A stretch of 44,456 nt of DNA from Nitrosovibrio sp. Nv4 (GCA_943327105.2 CALPVV020000008.1:1-44456), one strand, 5' to 3'; positions 23,117 to 32,560 are shown, counted from the first letter of the stretch. The notes: a model not told the origin generated them from the letters alone. Translations and numbers: made by a program.

Positions 23117-25339
23117 TTATTCAGCAGGGAAATTCAATTTCCAAATCGCCTCAATCGACGCGGTATCCCAGCCTTGTTTTATCAGGAGATTTTTCACATT
23201 TCCAAGTGATGACGCACGTGATCCATTGGTGATTTTCCAAAGATCAGCAAACGTTTTAGAATGAGACTCCGCGTCTTGATGAAGATCGATCAAATCCCAC
23301 AAGAACCCGTTCACGCGCCATTCGTTTGTTGGATGCCCACAAACATCAGCTGGAATATTCTCAACCTTGATCGGAGCACGACGAGGAACCATATATTCAA
23401 AACCTGGATCTTGAGCATTCAAATCAAAATTCAACCAAGATGCATAAAAAGATGCCCATCCTTCTGACAAGGCAATCGCATCTTCATAGCACCGATCAAT
23501 GTAATGTTCGCCACCACCAAAAACACCGATGTTTCCCTGATGGTAAATAGCATGTCCCATTTCATGTGAAACCACATCCCACTGGTGACCAAAAGTAAGG
23601 TGAACCCTTGAGCCGTCGAAATAATCTCCTTTTTCAGGCCACATGAAATCAACACGATACTTCCAAAAATTGAGACCAATCTCATTTCCGATTTTCTTTT
23701 CCGCATTGGTCAATACTTGCCAGATGCCGATGACTTCACCCGCTTCGCTGGTTTCCTCAAAAATAAACTTTTGTGGAACACCACACTTCAATTTGAAGAT
23801 CAAATCAAAGGTCTTTCCATCATTGGATGAACTCACCACTCCATATCGCTGAGTCTCGAGAGCTGTGGTCACAAAGTAATCATTTTTCAGGCAATCGACA
23901 TCTTGAATCATTCCGTTTTGATCTGATTCGTAAGTCTGATAAGGAGAATTTGAACCCGTGTGAAGTTGCGCCCTGAATTTGATTCCTGAAACCGGTGTTT
24001 CAACTCCTTTCACCATTCTCACAAAACGAAGCGAAAGACCTTTTGAAGCAACGCCCGTTTCGATCCGATCTGGATTAATGAATGGATTTCCAGAAAAGTG
24101 TTGCTGATCAACTTCCCCAAATTCATAAAAAGGCTTAACTCCTGCAAGCTCTTCTGATTGCATCAAAATCACTTTTTTCATGGCGGCCAAGACATTCACT
24201 CTTCCACCGGTAATCGTTTTCTCTTGAAGCGATGGAACCGGAGTTACCGTTTCCATCAAAATGCGTTTCAGATCTTGGCCGGTTAGTTTCGGATTCACTG
24301 AAAGCAAGAGCGCGGCAACACCACTCATATGAGATGCGGCCATCGAGGTGCCTGACATTTTTGAATAAGAGCCTTTCAAGACAGTGCTGACGACATTTTC
24401 CCCTGGTGCCGCAAGTTCGACCATTTTTTTTCCATAATTTGAAGACTTTGCAAGATTGTCATTTTCATCCGTGTTCGCTACTGCAATTACGTTTGAAAAG
24501 CGAAGATTAGCAGGGTGACGTGGAGTTTGGTCATTATCACCTTTATTGTTTCCAGCTGAAACCACAAACAGAACACCTTTTGCTTCCGCTTCTCGTACAG
24601 CTTCTTCCAAGGCTTTCGAATATCCGATTCCACCCCAGCTGGCATTAATGACTTTAGCCCCCATTTTTACCGCGTAATGAATTGCCGCAATCGCATCTGA
24701 TCCCCAACCAAGGCCCTTGCTCATCCATCGAACCGGAAGAATCTTGATTCGTGGTGCGATTCCTGAAATTCCAATACCGTTATTCTGGAGTGCCCCAATC
24801 GTTCCGGCTACATGGGTTCCGTGATTAAAATCATCCTGTGCGTTGGCTTCTTCTGAAATCGGGTCAGATTTTGGGTCATCTTCTTTCGCATTGAAGTTCC
24901 AACCTTGAACATCATCAACAAAACCATTGTGATCGTCGTCGATTCCGTTATTTGGAATTTCATTTTTATTGATAAATAGATTCGATTTCAGATCCGTATG
25001 ATTCAAATCAACTCCGGTATCCACTACCGCAACGATTATTTCAGGGTTTGACTGGTTCGTATTTTCTGAAGCAAGCTTCAAAGCCTCTATCACGCCTGAT
25101 TTCTGCAAAGACCACTGCTCACCCAGTTTCGGATCATTGGCAATTTCAAGCTTGGGCTTTTCAATTCTGATCAGTTGGTCCTTTTCAACCCACTCCACAC
25201 TCGGGTCCGCGATAAAGTTTTCAAAATCACCCTTTTGAAGATGCCAGTTTCCGTTTGTTTTCACCATGAATCGAGCCGCATGCGCTTGAGTTGAAATCAC
25301 TGCTGAAAATAGGACTGCGATCACTGAAGTTGTTTTCAT
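23117..25339 (-). CDS. Secreted two-protease fusion: subtilisin-like S8 domain plus HExxH metallopeptidase-like domain
   Basis: A 740-residue exported protein. I start it at the ATG at 25339 (MKTTSVIAVLFSAVISTQAHA, a clear signal peptide); the longer frame begins at TTG and adds nine residues before it. Residues about 22-65 resemble a short S8 propeptide (SVEWVEKDQLIRI). The S8 triad is complete: Asp107 in VVDTGVD, His173 in NHGTHVAGT, Ser332 in SGTSMAA, with the oxyanion Asn264 in SAGNN. After a linker with beta-rich segments (about 400-560), residues 592-596 read HEMGH, and Glu626 follows in SEGWASF 29 residues later, a gluzincin-type zinc site. Both catalytic centres look intact. It may share a transcript with dnaX. 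Confidence 0.85.
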   Translation of the reverse strand: MKTTSVIAVLFSAVISTQAHAARFMVKTNGNWHLQKGDFENFIADPSVEWVEKDQLIRIEKPKLEIANDPKLGEQWSLQKSGVIEALKLASENTNQSNPEIIVAVVDTGVDLNHTDLKSNLFINKNEIPNNGIDDDHNGFVDDVQGWNFNAKEDDPKSDPISEEANAQDDFNHGTHVAGTIGALQNNGIGISGIAPRIKILPVRWMSKGLGWGSDAIAAIHYAVKMGAKVINASWGGIGYSKALEEAVREAEAKGVLFVVSAGNNKGDNDQTPRHPANLRFSNVIAVANTDENDNLAKSSNYGKKMVELAAPGENVVSTVLKGSYSKMSGTSMAASHMSGVAALLLSVNPKLTGQDLKRILMETVTPVPSLQEKTITGGRVNVLAAMKKVILMQSEELAGVKPFYEFGEVDQQHFSGNPFINPDRIETGVASKGLSLRFVRMVKGVETPVSGIKFRAQLHTGSNSPYQTYESDQNGMIQDVDCLKNDYFVTTALETQRYGVVSSSNDGKTFDLIFKLKCGVPQKFIFEETSEAGEVIGIWQVLTNAEKKIGNEIGLNFWKYRVDFMWPEKGDYFDGSRVHLTFGHQWDVVSHEMGHAIYHQGNIGVFGGGEHYIDRCYEDAIALSEGWASFYASWLNFDLNAQDPGFEYMVPRRAPIKVENIPADVCGHPTNEWRVNGFLWDLIDLHQDAESHSKTFADLWKITNGSRASSLGNVKNLLIKQGWDTASIEAIWKLNFPAE

Positions 25340-25501
25340 ACAAAAATCATATCGATTCCGATTCAAATGAAAATCAAAATTTGAATGAAACCGGCTTTTA
25401 CGGCTTTAACATTAAAGATTTTTCAAAGGGTCTTGTTTTTAAAGGTTTTTTAACAACATAGTCTTTGCTCATGGTTCACGATTGCGCTACCAACAGGACC
25501 T
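25340..25501. promoter_or_regulatory. Divergent control region of two secreted-enzyme units
   Basis: 162 non-coding bases between the protease fusion (-) and the three-gene operon (+). It is T-rich near 25420-25450 and must hold promoters for both directions. I see no hexamer pair that I would trust. AGGACC sits just before the ATG at 25502 as a weak ribosome binding site. Confidence 0.5.
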
Positions 25502-26860
25502 ATGAAGAATCATTACTCTCGCTCGAATGGTTTCAGATTTTTAACGTTACTGGGCCTATTCACCCCTCTCACCAGCGATGCATACAATATTGAACTATTG
25601 AGAAACGATAAGGAAGCCTCTACTCACGCTTATTCACAATTTGAATACCGTCGAGCAGAACGAAAATCTGGTGAATTAAAAGACCTAACCTTTAACCTGC
25701 TGGCAGAATCGATCAATGAAATTGAAAAAATGGGGAGTGTTTGCGAAATTGAACTTTTGCGCACTTTTGACGGAAAACTGCGCGCCGCAAGCCTTCCCAA
25801 TGAAATAAACGATTTAAAAAACTACCGAATCGTCTGGCGCGCTCACAATCTGATCGATGATTTGTTTTTTGAAATAATGGAACAAACCTCAGAAGCCTAT
25901 TCATCACTTCTTCAATATGATGTCATTGAGCCCTCAACATATGAAATCAATGAAATGAGGGAGTTACTTATCGAAAAAGGAATTTCTAAGTTTGACCTTT
26001 CGATGATTTATGAAGTTTTTCAAAAACATTCAATTGAAAACCCGGGGTGCTCAATCAACAACTGGTCACGAACCGCCAATCAGATCTTTCAATTGACTGG
26101 TAACGCATTTTCGATTCGATTATTGAATATCGCAGCGAAAGAAAATGGGGTTTTGAATTGGGAAGAGTTCAAACTCGTTGAATCCTTTCGCTCTCAAGCA
26201 GTAGAAAATTGGAACATTCAACTTCGAAATTACCTTAACATCTTGAAAGACATCAAAAACAAATCTCTTCCAGCCAATCATCGTGATTCGGACTTCAAAC
26301 CGAATCAACTCAGCTCTAAAATCAAAAATAGAAAACAAGGAATCACCTACAGACAGGATCTTTATTACCGTTACAACCCGACACAAATCAGAATGATTGA
26401 AGATCTTTTGAAAAAAACATTCGATCGCATGGATGCTACCAAAGCCGAGGTCGTGTTTACTTATAAGGATAGTTCAGAAGCGATTCCTGTATCACCTATG
26501 GGCCAGTACTTTTTGGCTCGTAAACTTCTTCGCAAGGACATGGATGAGCTGAATCGATCTACATTTTTCTCAGGAAAACCAATCACTCATGAAGACTTGA
26601 TCGCGACTTCTCTTGAAACCGGGCTAATTAATTCTGAAATCGTAGATTCAGTTCTTAAGATTGATGACTTATGGAACCCAGAGGTGAAAAAATGGAAAAA
26701 AATCTCTAATTACGCATTTAGAGTTACCGGCACCGCAACGATTTTCTTGCCACCTCCATACAACATTGTTTCTTCAATGGCTCTAGTATTCCTTGATGGA
26801 ATGATCGATCGGAAATCCAGAAAACCCTCACAAGCAGATCAAGACTATGATGTATTTTAA
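25502..26860 (+). CDS. Exported protein of unknown function
   Basis: A 452-residue protein with a likely signal peptide (FRFLTLLGLFTPLTSDA). The mature part is mostly helical, rich in Lys, Asn and Glu, with two Cys (at about 79 and 182) that could form a disulfide in the periplasm. A hydrophobic segment near the C-terminus (TATIFLPPPYNIVSSMALVFLDG) could insert in a membrane. I recognise no domain. It is the first gene of an operon with a metallopeptidase (overlapping by 14 bases) and a protein-glutaminase-like protein, so a shared job is likely: chaperone, inhibitor, immunity or toxin-delivery roles are all possible, but none is shown by the sequence. Confidence 0.72.
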   Translation: MKNHYSRSNGFRFLTLLGLFTPLTSDAYNIELLRNDKEASTHAYSQFEYRRAERKSGELKDLTFNLLAESINEIEKMGSVCEIELLRTFDGKLRAASLPNEINDLKNYRIVWRAHNLIDDLFFEIMEQTSEAYSSLLQYDVIEPSTYEINEMRELLIEKGISKFDLSMIYEVFQKHSIENPGCSINNWSRTANQIFQLTGNAFSIRLLNIAAKENGVLNWEEFKLVESFRSQAVENWNIQLRNYLNILKDIKNKSLPANHRDSDFKPNQLSSKIKNRKQGITYRQDLYYRYNPTQIRMIEDLLKKTFDRMDATKAEVVFTYKDSSEAIPVSPMGQYFLARKLLRKDMDELNRSTFFSGKPITHEDLIATSLETGLINSEIVDSVLKIDDLWNPEVKKWKKISNYAFRVTGTATIFLPPPYNIVSSMALVFLDGMIDRKSRKPSQADQDYDVF

Positions 26861-28076
26861 ATTTCTTTTTTTCATAACATTGATTCTTTCCACTTCTGAT
26901 AGTGCTTTTTCCCAAACTACGGCTACCGTGCTGTTAAGAGGAAACCACTTCAAGCCCTATTTTGAAGAAGTGACACTTCCCTATCTTGAATCAAATAATC
27001 ATTTTGACGGTTATTTTTTTAAAATTGTTAAAGGTAAGAGCGATGAACCCATTTCAATCAATGAGCCAGATGAATCGCTTAACCTGAAAGCCGCAACAGC
27101 ATATTATCACCTGAATAAAGCACGTGATTTTTGGGTAAATGAAATGAAGTCCGAGTTTGTCAAAAACCTTCCAAAAATGACTGTTCGATTAGATATCATC
27201 AACAAATTTAGCGACCTTGGTCACTATCAACATGAATCAATTGAACCACAGTATAATAACGCCCTCTCCATACCTGCAGGCGTGCCAATGGAGGGTGTAG
27301 ATATTCCCGCATGGGGGCCTGAGATCTGGTTCAGGCCGGTTAAAGTGATTCGCACTGAAGATTTGCCAGCAAACGGCCTTGGCACACAAGGAAACCCGCT
27401 TAGTAAATATGTCTCAATGCTGTCGGGTCCGATCAAATCATCAGCGACGAATCGATTCATCCAAATCACACTTCAGAAGCTATTTTATCCGGACTCACAA
27501 AAGGCACCCTACAAAGACCTGATTTTAAGACAATTCGCAACACTTGCAGCGACTGCATTAATTCAGGAAGGCGTAAAACGCTCTGACAAGTTATTTATCG
27601 AAAAATACTATTACCTTGATACTGCAATGATTCCTGAAATTATTTACCATGAATTTTCTCATATTGCCCTGAGCGATAAGCTGGCACTTTCACTTTCGAC
27701 ACCAATGTTAGAAGGTATGGCTGATTTTTTTGCAACTTCAATCAGCGGGAATCCTCACATTGCAAGCAAGATCAAAGACTACTCTTTATCCATGCCGAAG
27801 AATGCGAAAAACAAATCCACTTATAACCCTATCTACGAAACAAATCTTTTTGCGAATTCAGACTTTGTTCTCTCTGTACTTTGGAATTTAAAACAAGAAC
27901 TACCTGAAACTGGAAATCGATTGATTTATGAGGCCAGAAACAGGCTAGCTACTGAGACTTCCGACATTAGGCACGATTTAATTGGTTCATTGTTGGAAGC
28001 TTGCTATCAAATTTGCGAATATCCGCGTAGAGATCGTATGAAAATGAGGGAGATTTTTGAGGAAAAGGGGTTTTAA
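26847..28076 (+). CDS. Secreted HExxH zinc metallopeptidase-like protein
   Basis: A 409-residue protein with a signal peptide (FKFLFFITLILSTSDSAFS). Residues 268-272 read HEFSH, and Glu289 follows in EGMADFF, 16 residues after the second His. This is the gluzincin arrangement (two His and a downstream Glu as zinc ligands, first Glu as general base). The rest has no family I can name. The motif block resembles the C-terminal block of the protease fusion encoded at 23117-25339 (HEMGH...SEGWASF), so the two may be distant relatives. ATG 26847 and ATG 26850 are both possible starts. The stop abuts the next start with no gap. Confidence 0.75.
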   Translation: MMYFKFLFFITLILSTSDSAFSQTTATVLLRGNHFKPYFEEVTLPYLESNNHFDGYFFKIVKGKSDEPISINEPDESLNLKAATAYYHLNKARDFWVNEMKSEFVKNLPKMTVRLDIINKFSDLGHYQHESIEPQYNNALSIPAGVPMEGVDIPAWGPEIWFRPVKVIRTEDLPANGLGTQGNPLSKYVSMLSGPIKSSATNRFIQITLQKLFYPDSQKAPYKDLILRQFATLAATALIQEGVKRSDKLFIEKYYYLDTAMIPEIIYHEFSHIALSDKLALSLSTPMLEGMADFFATSISGNPHIASKIKDYSLSMPKNAKNKSTYNPIYETNLFANSDFVLSVLWNLKQELPETGNRLIYEARNRLATETSDIRHDLIGSLLEACYQICEYPRRDRMKMREIFEEKGF

Positions 28077-28751
28077 ATGTTGCTAAGAATTTTTGTATTA
28101 ACTCTATCATTGGCTTTTGGAGCCAGTGCGTTTGCTGAAAATCCAATTGTTGATCGCTATTACGACAGAAGTTTGCCAACTTACCTGTTCCAAACACTTA
28201 CGACCGATTCCCGATATACCGATCCAGCATTCATCCCTACCAATTTATCTTCAATTGAGGATGCCCAAAAACTAATGGTTGAACTGAAGTATTATCGTAA
28301 ATCTTATGCCGAATGTTATCAAAGAGCTCACCTCTGGTCGCTAGAAATGCGACAAATGGCAAAAGTGAACAGCCAGAAAGTTTTTTTATTCTTTACTGAT
28401 AAATATATAAGGGAAAATTCATTTAAATGGTGGTTTCATGTTGCTCCGTTTGTACTGGTCAATGGGAAGGAAATGGTTTTAGATCCTTATTTTTTTGATC
28501 AACCGGTTGACCTTCAAACCTGGAGTGATCACTTCATGCCCAAGCATCCGAAGTGTCGACTGGCTGACTCTTATCAAGATTATGAAGACCACAATCAGGA
28601 CGAAGACTGTATTTATCGTAAAATGCCAATGTACTATTACGCTCCTAATGACATTGAAATGAGGGATAAAAAAAACGAAGTAGTTTCTGATTGGATCGAT
28701 TACTCGGTCATTGCAGCCTATAAATCGCTTTTACCTTGGTGGCGACGCTGA
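28077..28751 (+). CDS. Secreted protein-glutaminase-like protein (Cys-His-Asp)
   Basis: A 224-residue exported protein with a signal peptide (RIFVLTLSLAFGASAFA). The mature part has ECYQRAHLW with candidate nucleophile Cys80, WWFHVAPFVLV with His121, and MVLDPYFF with Asp136. This order and spacing match the protein-glutaminase (protein glutamine deamidase) fold, where Cys-His-Asp converts protein-bound Gln to Glu. Known secreted members are made as proenzymes and cleaved by a protease. The gene starts directly after the stop of the metallopeptidase gene, so the pair may be processed together (inference). The 3' end is 1 base from that of mltG. A papain-like peptidase is an alternative reading. 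Confidence 0.66.
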   Translation: MLLRIFVLTLSLAFGASAFAENPIVDRYYDRSLPTYLFQTLTTDSRYTDPAFIPTNLSSIEDAQKLMVELKYYRKSYAECYQRAHLWSLEMRQMAKVNSQKVFLFFTDKYIRENSFKWWFHVAPFVLVNGKEMVLDPYFFDQPVDLQTWSDHFMPKHPKCRLADSYQDYEDHNQDEDCIYRKMPMYYYAPNDIEMRDKKNEVVSDWIDYSVIAAYKSLLPWWRR

Positions 28752-28752
28752 G

Positions 28753-29802
28753 TTAGTGTTTCTTTTTTCCAAGGTCACGCCAGCTTTTACCTTCTCGCGC
28801 AGCTGCATTCAATTGAGTCTGCTTAACCCAATTGAGATGTTCCTGATAGGTGTGAGAAAAAACATGGGTTCCATCGTTTCTTGAAACGAAATACAAATAT
28901 TTGGTTTCAGCAGGAAACAATACAGCCTTGATTGAATCTGGGTGTACGTTAGAGATTGGTCCAACGGGAAGAGCAGGTACCGTATACGTATTATATGGAG
29001 TCGGTCTCAGGAGGTCGCTTTTGTGCAAGTTGCCCGAATAAGTCTCCCAGATTCCATATATAATAGTCGGATCACTCTGAATTTTCATTTTTTTAATCAG
29101 ACGATTATGAAATACAGAGCTAATAATTGGTCGTTCTTCAGCCGCACCGGTTTCTTTTTCAATAATTGAAGCCATGGTAACAACCTGTTTTCTTGGCCAG
29201 CTCAGGGTTTTTGCCCTTTCTTCAAACTCTTGTGACCAGTTTTTTAAAAACATTTGCACCATTTTACGGATCATGAACTCCGGTTTTTCACGCTTGTCGT
29301 AGAAATAAGTGTTTGGATAGAGATAGCCCTCAAGTGAATGAATGCCCTCATTACCCAATCCCAATGAGCGAATGAGCTCGTGGCTTCTCAATAACTTGAG
29401 CACTTCTTCTTTTGTACCGATTCCTGCCGACTGCATGGTTTCGGCAACTTGATAAATATTATCGCCTTCCTTAACTAAGAGAGGGCGTTGGATTCCGATT
29501 CCGCTTTTAAGAATTTTGAATATTTCAGATGGCGCGGCATTTACCGGAATTTCGTATTCCGCTGCCTTAATTCCACTCCATCCCCCCGTAAACTTGCCAT
29601 ACCAATAGAATGAACGGGCGTTTGTAACCAGATTAACCTTTTCCAGTGCTTCAGAAACATCAACAGGAGACATTCCCTTATATAGGTCAAAAGTGGCCTT
29701 TGCATGACTGATTGGGCTATTACCAAACTGGTAAAAATAAAAAGAGGCCCCCGAAAACACCAAAGCGATGAGAATTGCGACCAATCTAATAGAGTTTTTC
29801 AC
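28753..29802 (-). CDS. mltG: Endolytic murein transglycosylase MltG
   Basis: Inner-membrane lytic transglycosylase that cuts nascent peptidoglycan strands and is thought to end their synthesis. The 349-residue product has one N-terminal transmembrane segment (about 7-25), a LysM-like stretch (about 105-145), and the YceG catalytic region with SIIEKETG (general acid Glu215), SVFHNRL and SDPTIIYG. Length is typical. It runs divergently from rho, with 130 bases between the two start codons. Confidence 0.94.
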   Translation of the reverse strand: MKNSIRLVAILIALVFSGASFYFYQFGNSPISHAKATFDLYKGMSPVDVSEALEKVNLVTNARSFYWYGKFTGGWSGIKAAEYEIPVNAAPSEIFKILKSGIGIQRPLLVKEGDNIYQVAETMQSAGIGTKEEVLKLLRSHELIRSLGLGNEGIHSLEGYLYPNTYFYDKREKPEFMIRKMVQMFLKNWSQEFEERAKTLSWPRKQVVTMASIIEKETGAAEERPIISSVFHNRLIKKMKIQSDPTIIYGIWETYSGNLHKSDLLRPTPYNTYTVPALPVGPISNVHPDSIKAVLFPAETKYLYFVSRNDGTHVFSHTYQEHLNWVKQTQLNAAAREGKSWRDLGKKKH

Positions 29803-29932
29803 TGAATTTATTGTAGACGCCCCCTAAAACCTTTGCTAATATTTTTTTAATCCAAAAGTTACTAATTCGGTTCATTAATTCATCCACATCAATTTTTTTC
29901 GTTCAATCCACTCATTAATAAGGAGTTGTGTC
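29803..29932. promoter_or_regulatory. Divergent control region of mltG and rho
   Basis: 130 AT-rich bases between the mltG start (-) and the rho start (+). It carries several T and A runs and the rho ribosome binding site at its right end. Promoters for both genes must lie here. I could not single out a convincing hexamer pair. Confidence 0.45.
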
Positions 29933-29935
29933 ATT
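29920..29935 (+). promoter_or_regulatory. Ribosome binding site and ATT start of rho
   Basis: AAGGAG at 29920-29925 is the best Shine-Dalgarno in this region. Seven bases later comes ATT (29933-29935) in the rho frame. No in-frame ATG, GTG or TTG occurs between the upstream stop (29876) and the GTG at 30071, and that GTG has no site before it. The codons from 29933 to 30070 read as coding sequence. Confidence 0.65.
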
Positions 29936-31465
29936 AGCACTCAAAACAAAAAACCAAGCCCAGTTAGACGCCCGATTCCAGGTCGCAATCAACCCAAAGC
30001 ACCACGCGCTGAGGAATCTGTTGATTCAGTTGTAAATGTTCAAGAAGACATCCAAGTTGAAGAACCTGTAGTGACAACCGCTGCACCTGCGGAAAGTGAA
30101 GCACCTGCGGCTCCTGCTCCTGCTCCAAAATCTTTTGTGATTCAACCTAAAGCAGAAAAGGCTGAAGGCGAATCGGTTGCACCGGCTGCATCTTCTGATG
30201 CTTCTTCTGCTCCATTGATGCACCTCAAAAACCTTAAAAACATGAAGATCGGTGAATTGATCGAACTTGCTCACTCCCTCGGAGTTGAAAACGCGGGCAA
30301 TATGCGTAAGCAAGATCTGATTTTTACTACGCTTCAACGCAAGGCTGAAAAAAACGAGCACATTTACGCTGACGGCGTTCTTGAGTGTCTGCCGGATGGG
30401 TTCGGTTTCCTTCGTGCTCCAGAATATAATTATCTTCCGGGCCCGGATGATGTTTATGTTTCTCCATCTCAAATTCGTCGTTTTGGTCTTCGTACCGGTG
30501 ACACCATCAGCGGTTCAGTTCGTGCTCCTAAAGAAGGCGAACGTTATTTCGCACTACTCAAAGTCGAACAAGTTAACTTTCAAGCTGCCGAGCTCAACAG
30601 TGACCGAGCGCTGTTTGACAACCTCACCCCTCTTTATCCAAAAGAGCGCCTGAACCTTGAGTATCAACCGACCAATCATAGCACTCGAATTATCGACCTA
30701 ATGGTTCCACTCGGAAAAGGTCAGCGTTGTTTGATCGTTGCGCCTCCGCGTGCAGGTAAAACCGTACTCATGCAAGATGTGGCTAATGCCATCACTCACA
30801 ATCACCCTGAAGTGAAACTGATTGTTCTATTGATTGATGAGCGTCCAGAAGAAGTAACTGACATGCAACGCTCTGTTAAGGGTGAAGTCATCAGCTCTAC
30901 TTTCGACGAGCAAGCATCCCGTCACGTTCAAGTCGCTGAAATGGTAATCGAGAAAGCAAAACGTCTTGTTGAAAACAAATATGACGTTGTCATTCTTCTC
31001 GACTCTATCACCCGTCTTGCTCGTGCATACAATGCGGTTGTGCCTCCATCCGGAAAAATCCTTTCCGGTGGTGTTGACTCAAACGCTCTTCACAAACCGA
31101 AGCGATTCTTCGGTGCTGCCCGTAATATTGAAGAAGGTGGCTCTCTCACGATTATCGCTACTTCACTCGTAGACACCGGTTCAAGAATGGACGAGGTTAT
31201 TTTCGAGGAATTCAAAGGAACAGGTAACTCCGAGATCGTTCTTGATCGCAAGTTGATGGAAAAGCGTATTTTCCCATGTCTTGATATCAACAAATCAGCA
31301 ACCCGTAAGGAAGACCTTCTCTTGCCTAAAGATGTGATTAACCGCATCTGGATCTTGAGAAAAGTCCTTCACCCGATGAACACTGTTGATGCGATGGAAT
31401 TCTTGCTTGATAAGGTGGCTCACACCAAAACCAATGAAGAGTTCATTAAGTCAATGAGCAGCTGA
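29933..31465 (+). CDS. rho: Transcription termination factor Rho
   Basis: Hexameric RNA-dependent ATPase that ends transcription at Rho-dependent sites. Starting at ATT 29933 the product has 510 residues; from the GTG at 30071 it has 464. The core is unmistakable: the RHO_N region near residue 96 ([18 protein letters not shown]), the RNA-binding cold-shock-like fold (DGFGFLRAP), Walker A APPRAGKT (270-277 with the ATT start), and [13 protein letters not shown]. The first 95 residues are basic ([13 protein letters not shown]) then rich in Ala, Pro and Glu, and look disordered. A rare start codon would suit an autoregulated gene (compare infC of E. coli), but that is inference. Confidence 0.96.
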   Translation: MSTQNKKPSPVRRPIPGRNQPKAPRAEESVDSVVNVQEDIQVEEPVVTTAAPAESEAPAAPAPAPKSFVIQPKAEKAEGESVAPAASSDASSAPLMHLKNLKNMKIGELIELAHSLGVENAGNMRKQDLIFTTLQRKAEKNEHIYADGVLECLPDGFGFLRAPEYNYLPGPDDVYVSPSQIRRFGLRTGDTISGSVRAPKEGERYFALLKVEQVNFQAAELNSDRALFDNLTPLYPKERLNLEYQPTNHSTRIIDLMVPLGKGQRCLIVAPPRAGKTVLMQDVANAITHNHPEVKLIVLLIDERPEEVTDMQRSVKGEVISSTFDEQASRHVQVAEMVIEKAKRLVENKYDVVILLDSITRLARAYNAVVPPSGKILSGGVDSNALHKPKRFFGAARNIEEGGSLTIIATSLVDTGSRMDEVIFEEFKGTGNSEIVLDRKLMEKRIFPCLDINKSATRKEDLLLPKDVINRIWILRKVLHPMNTVDAMEFLLDKVAHTKTNEEFIKSMSS

Positions 31466-31483
31466 TTTTTTAGGGGCTGAACA

Positions 31484-32560
31484 ATGTTTGATAAGTTAGG
31501 CGCAGTAGAAAACCGATTTTTAGAAATCGAAAGCAAACTCTCGGACCCATCTCTTGCGGATAGGCCTGATGAGTTTCGCCGTCTTTCAAAAGAGCATTCT
31601 TCTCTTCAAGAGATCGTAGACGAGTATCGTATCTATAAAAAACTGAAATCTGACATTTCATCCAACAAGGAAATGCTGGCCGAATCAGACGATGAAATCT
31701 CTGCAATGGCTAAAGAAGAGTTGAAAGAACTCGAGCCGCAACTTGAAGTCTCTACCAAGAAACTTCAATTACTTCTCTTGCCACAGGACCCGAATGACCA
31801 GAAAAACATTCTTCTGGAAATTCGTGCGGGTGCCGGTGGTGAAGAGGCTGCCCTTTTTGCGGGTGAAATGTACCGACTTTATCAAAAGTTTGCAGAACGC
31901 CAAGGCTGGAGAGTTGAATTAATTTCTGCCAGTCAGGCTGAAAAAGGTGGTTTTAAAGAAATCATCGGCATGATCGAAGGCAATAAGGTTTACAGTCGCT
32001 TGAAATATGAGGCTGGTGTGCATCGAGTTCAGCGAGTTCCTGAAACAGAAGCGATGGGCCGAGTTCATACCTCAACCATTACTGTGGCAATCCTTCCAGA
32101 AGCCGAAGAAGTTGATGTTAAAATCAACCAAGTTGATCTTCGAATCGATGTTTATCGCTCAAGTGGCGCCGGCGGACAGTCGGTCAACACTACCGATTCA
32201 GCTGTTCGAATCACACACATCCCTACCGGAGTAGTGGTTGCGTGTCAGGATGAGCGCTCACAACTCAAAAACAAAGAGAAGGCGATGAAGATCCTACGTT
32301 CACGTATTCTTGAGGCCGAACAAGAGCGTGCCGCGAAAGAACATTCGGATACACGTCGTGAAATGGTCGGTACCGGTGACCGCTCTGAACGAATTCGCAC
32401 CTACAATTTTCCTCAAGGTCGCCTGACCGATCACCGCATTGGATATACCACTCATGGATTACCAGACATCATGGAAGGTCACGTTGAAGCTTTATTTGAT
32501 GCGCTTCAAACTCATTATCAGGCAGAGTCTCTGAAAAAAGCTGGATATGCTCAAGCTTAA
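31484..32560 (+). CDS. prfA: Peptide chain release factor 1
   Basis: Recognises UAA and UAG stop codons and triggers peptide release. The 358-residue product has the normal size. The codon-recognition tripeptide is PET (in RVPETEAMGRVHTS), which marks RF1 rather than RF2, and the catalytic GGQ is at 230-232 (SSGAGGQSVNTTDS). It starts 18 bases after rho with AGGGG upstream, and its last codons overlap prmC, whose product methylates the Gln of this GGQ. The overlap (14 bases) suggests translational coupling of enzyme and substrate. Confidence 0.97.
   Translation: MFDKLGAVENRFLEIESKLSDPSLADRPDEFRRLSKEHSSLQEIVDEYRIYKKLKSDISSNKEMLAESDDEISAMAKEELKELEPQLEVSTKKLQLLLLPQDPNDQKNILLEIRAGAGGEEAALFAGEMYRLYQKFAERQGWRVELISASQAEKGGFKEIIGMIEGNKVYSRLKYEAGVHRVQRVPETEAMGRVHTSTITVAILPEAEEVDVKINQVDLRIDVYRSSGAGGQSVNTTDSAVRITHIPTGVVVACQDERSQLKNKEKAMKILRSRILEAEQERAAKEHSDTRREMVGTGDRSERIRTYNFPQGRLTDHRIGYTTHGLPDIMEGHVEALFDALQTHYQAESLKKAGYAQA

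Noticed and set aside
30071-30073. GTG as the true rho start
   Set aside because: No Shine-Dalgarno precedes it, while AAGGAG sits ideally before ATT 29933 and the frame between is coding-like. Kept only as the alternative.
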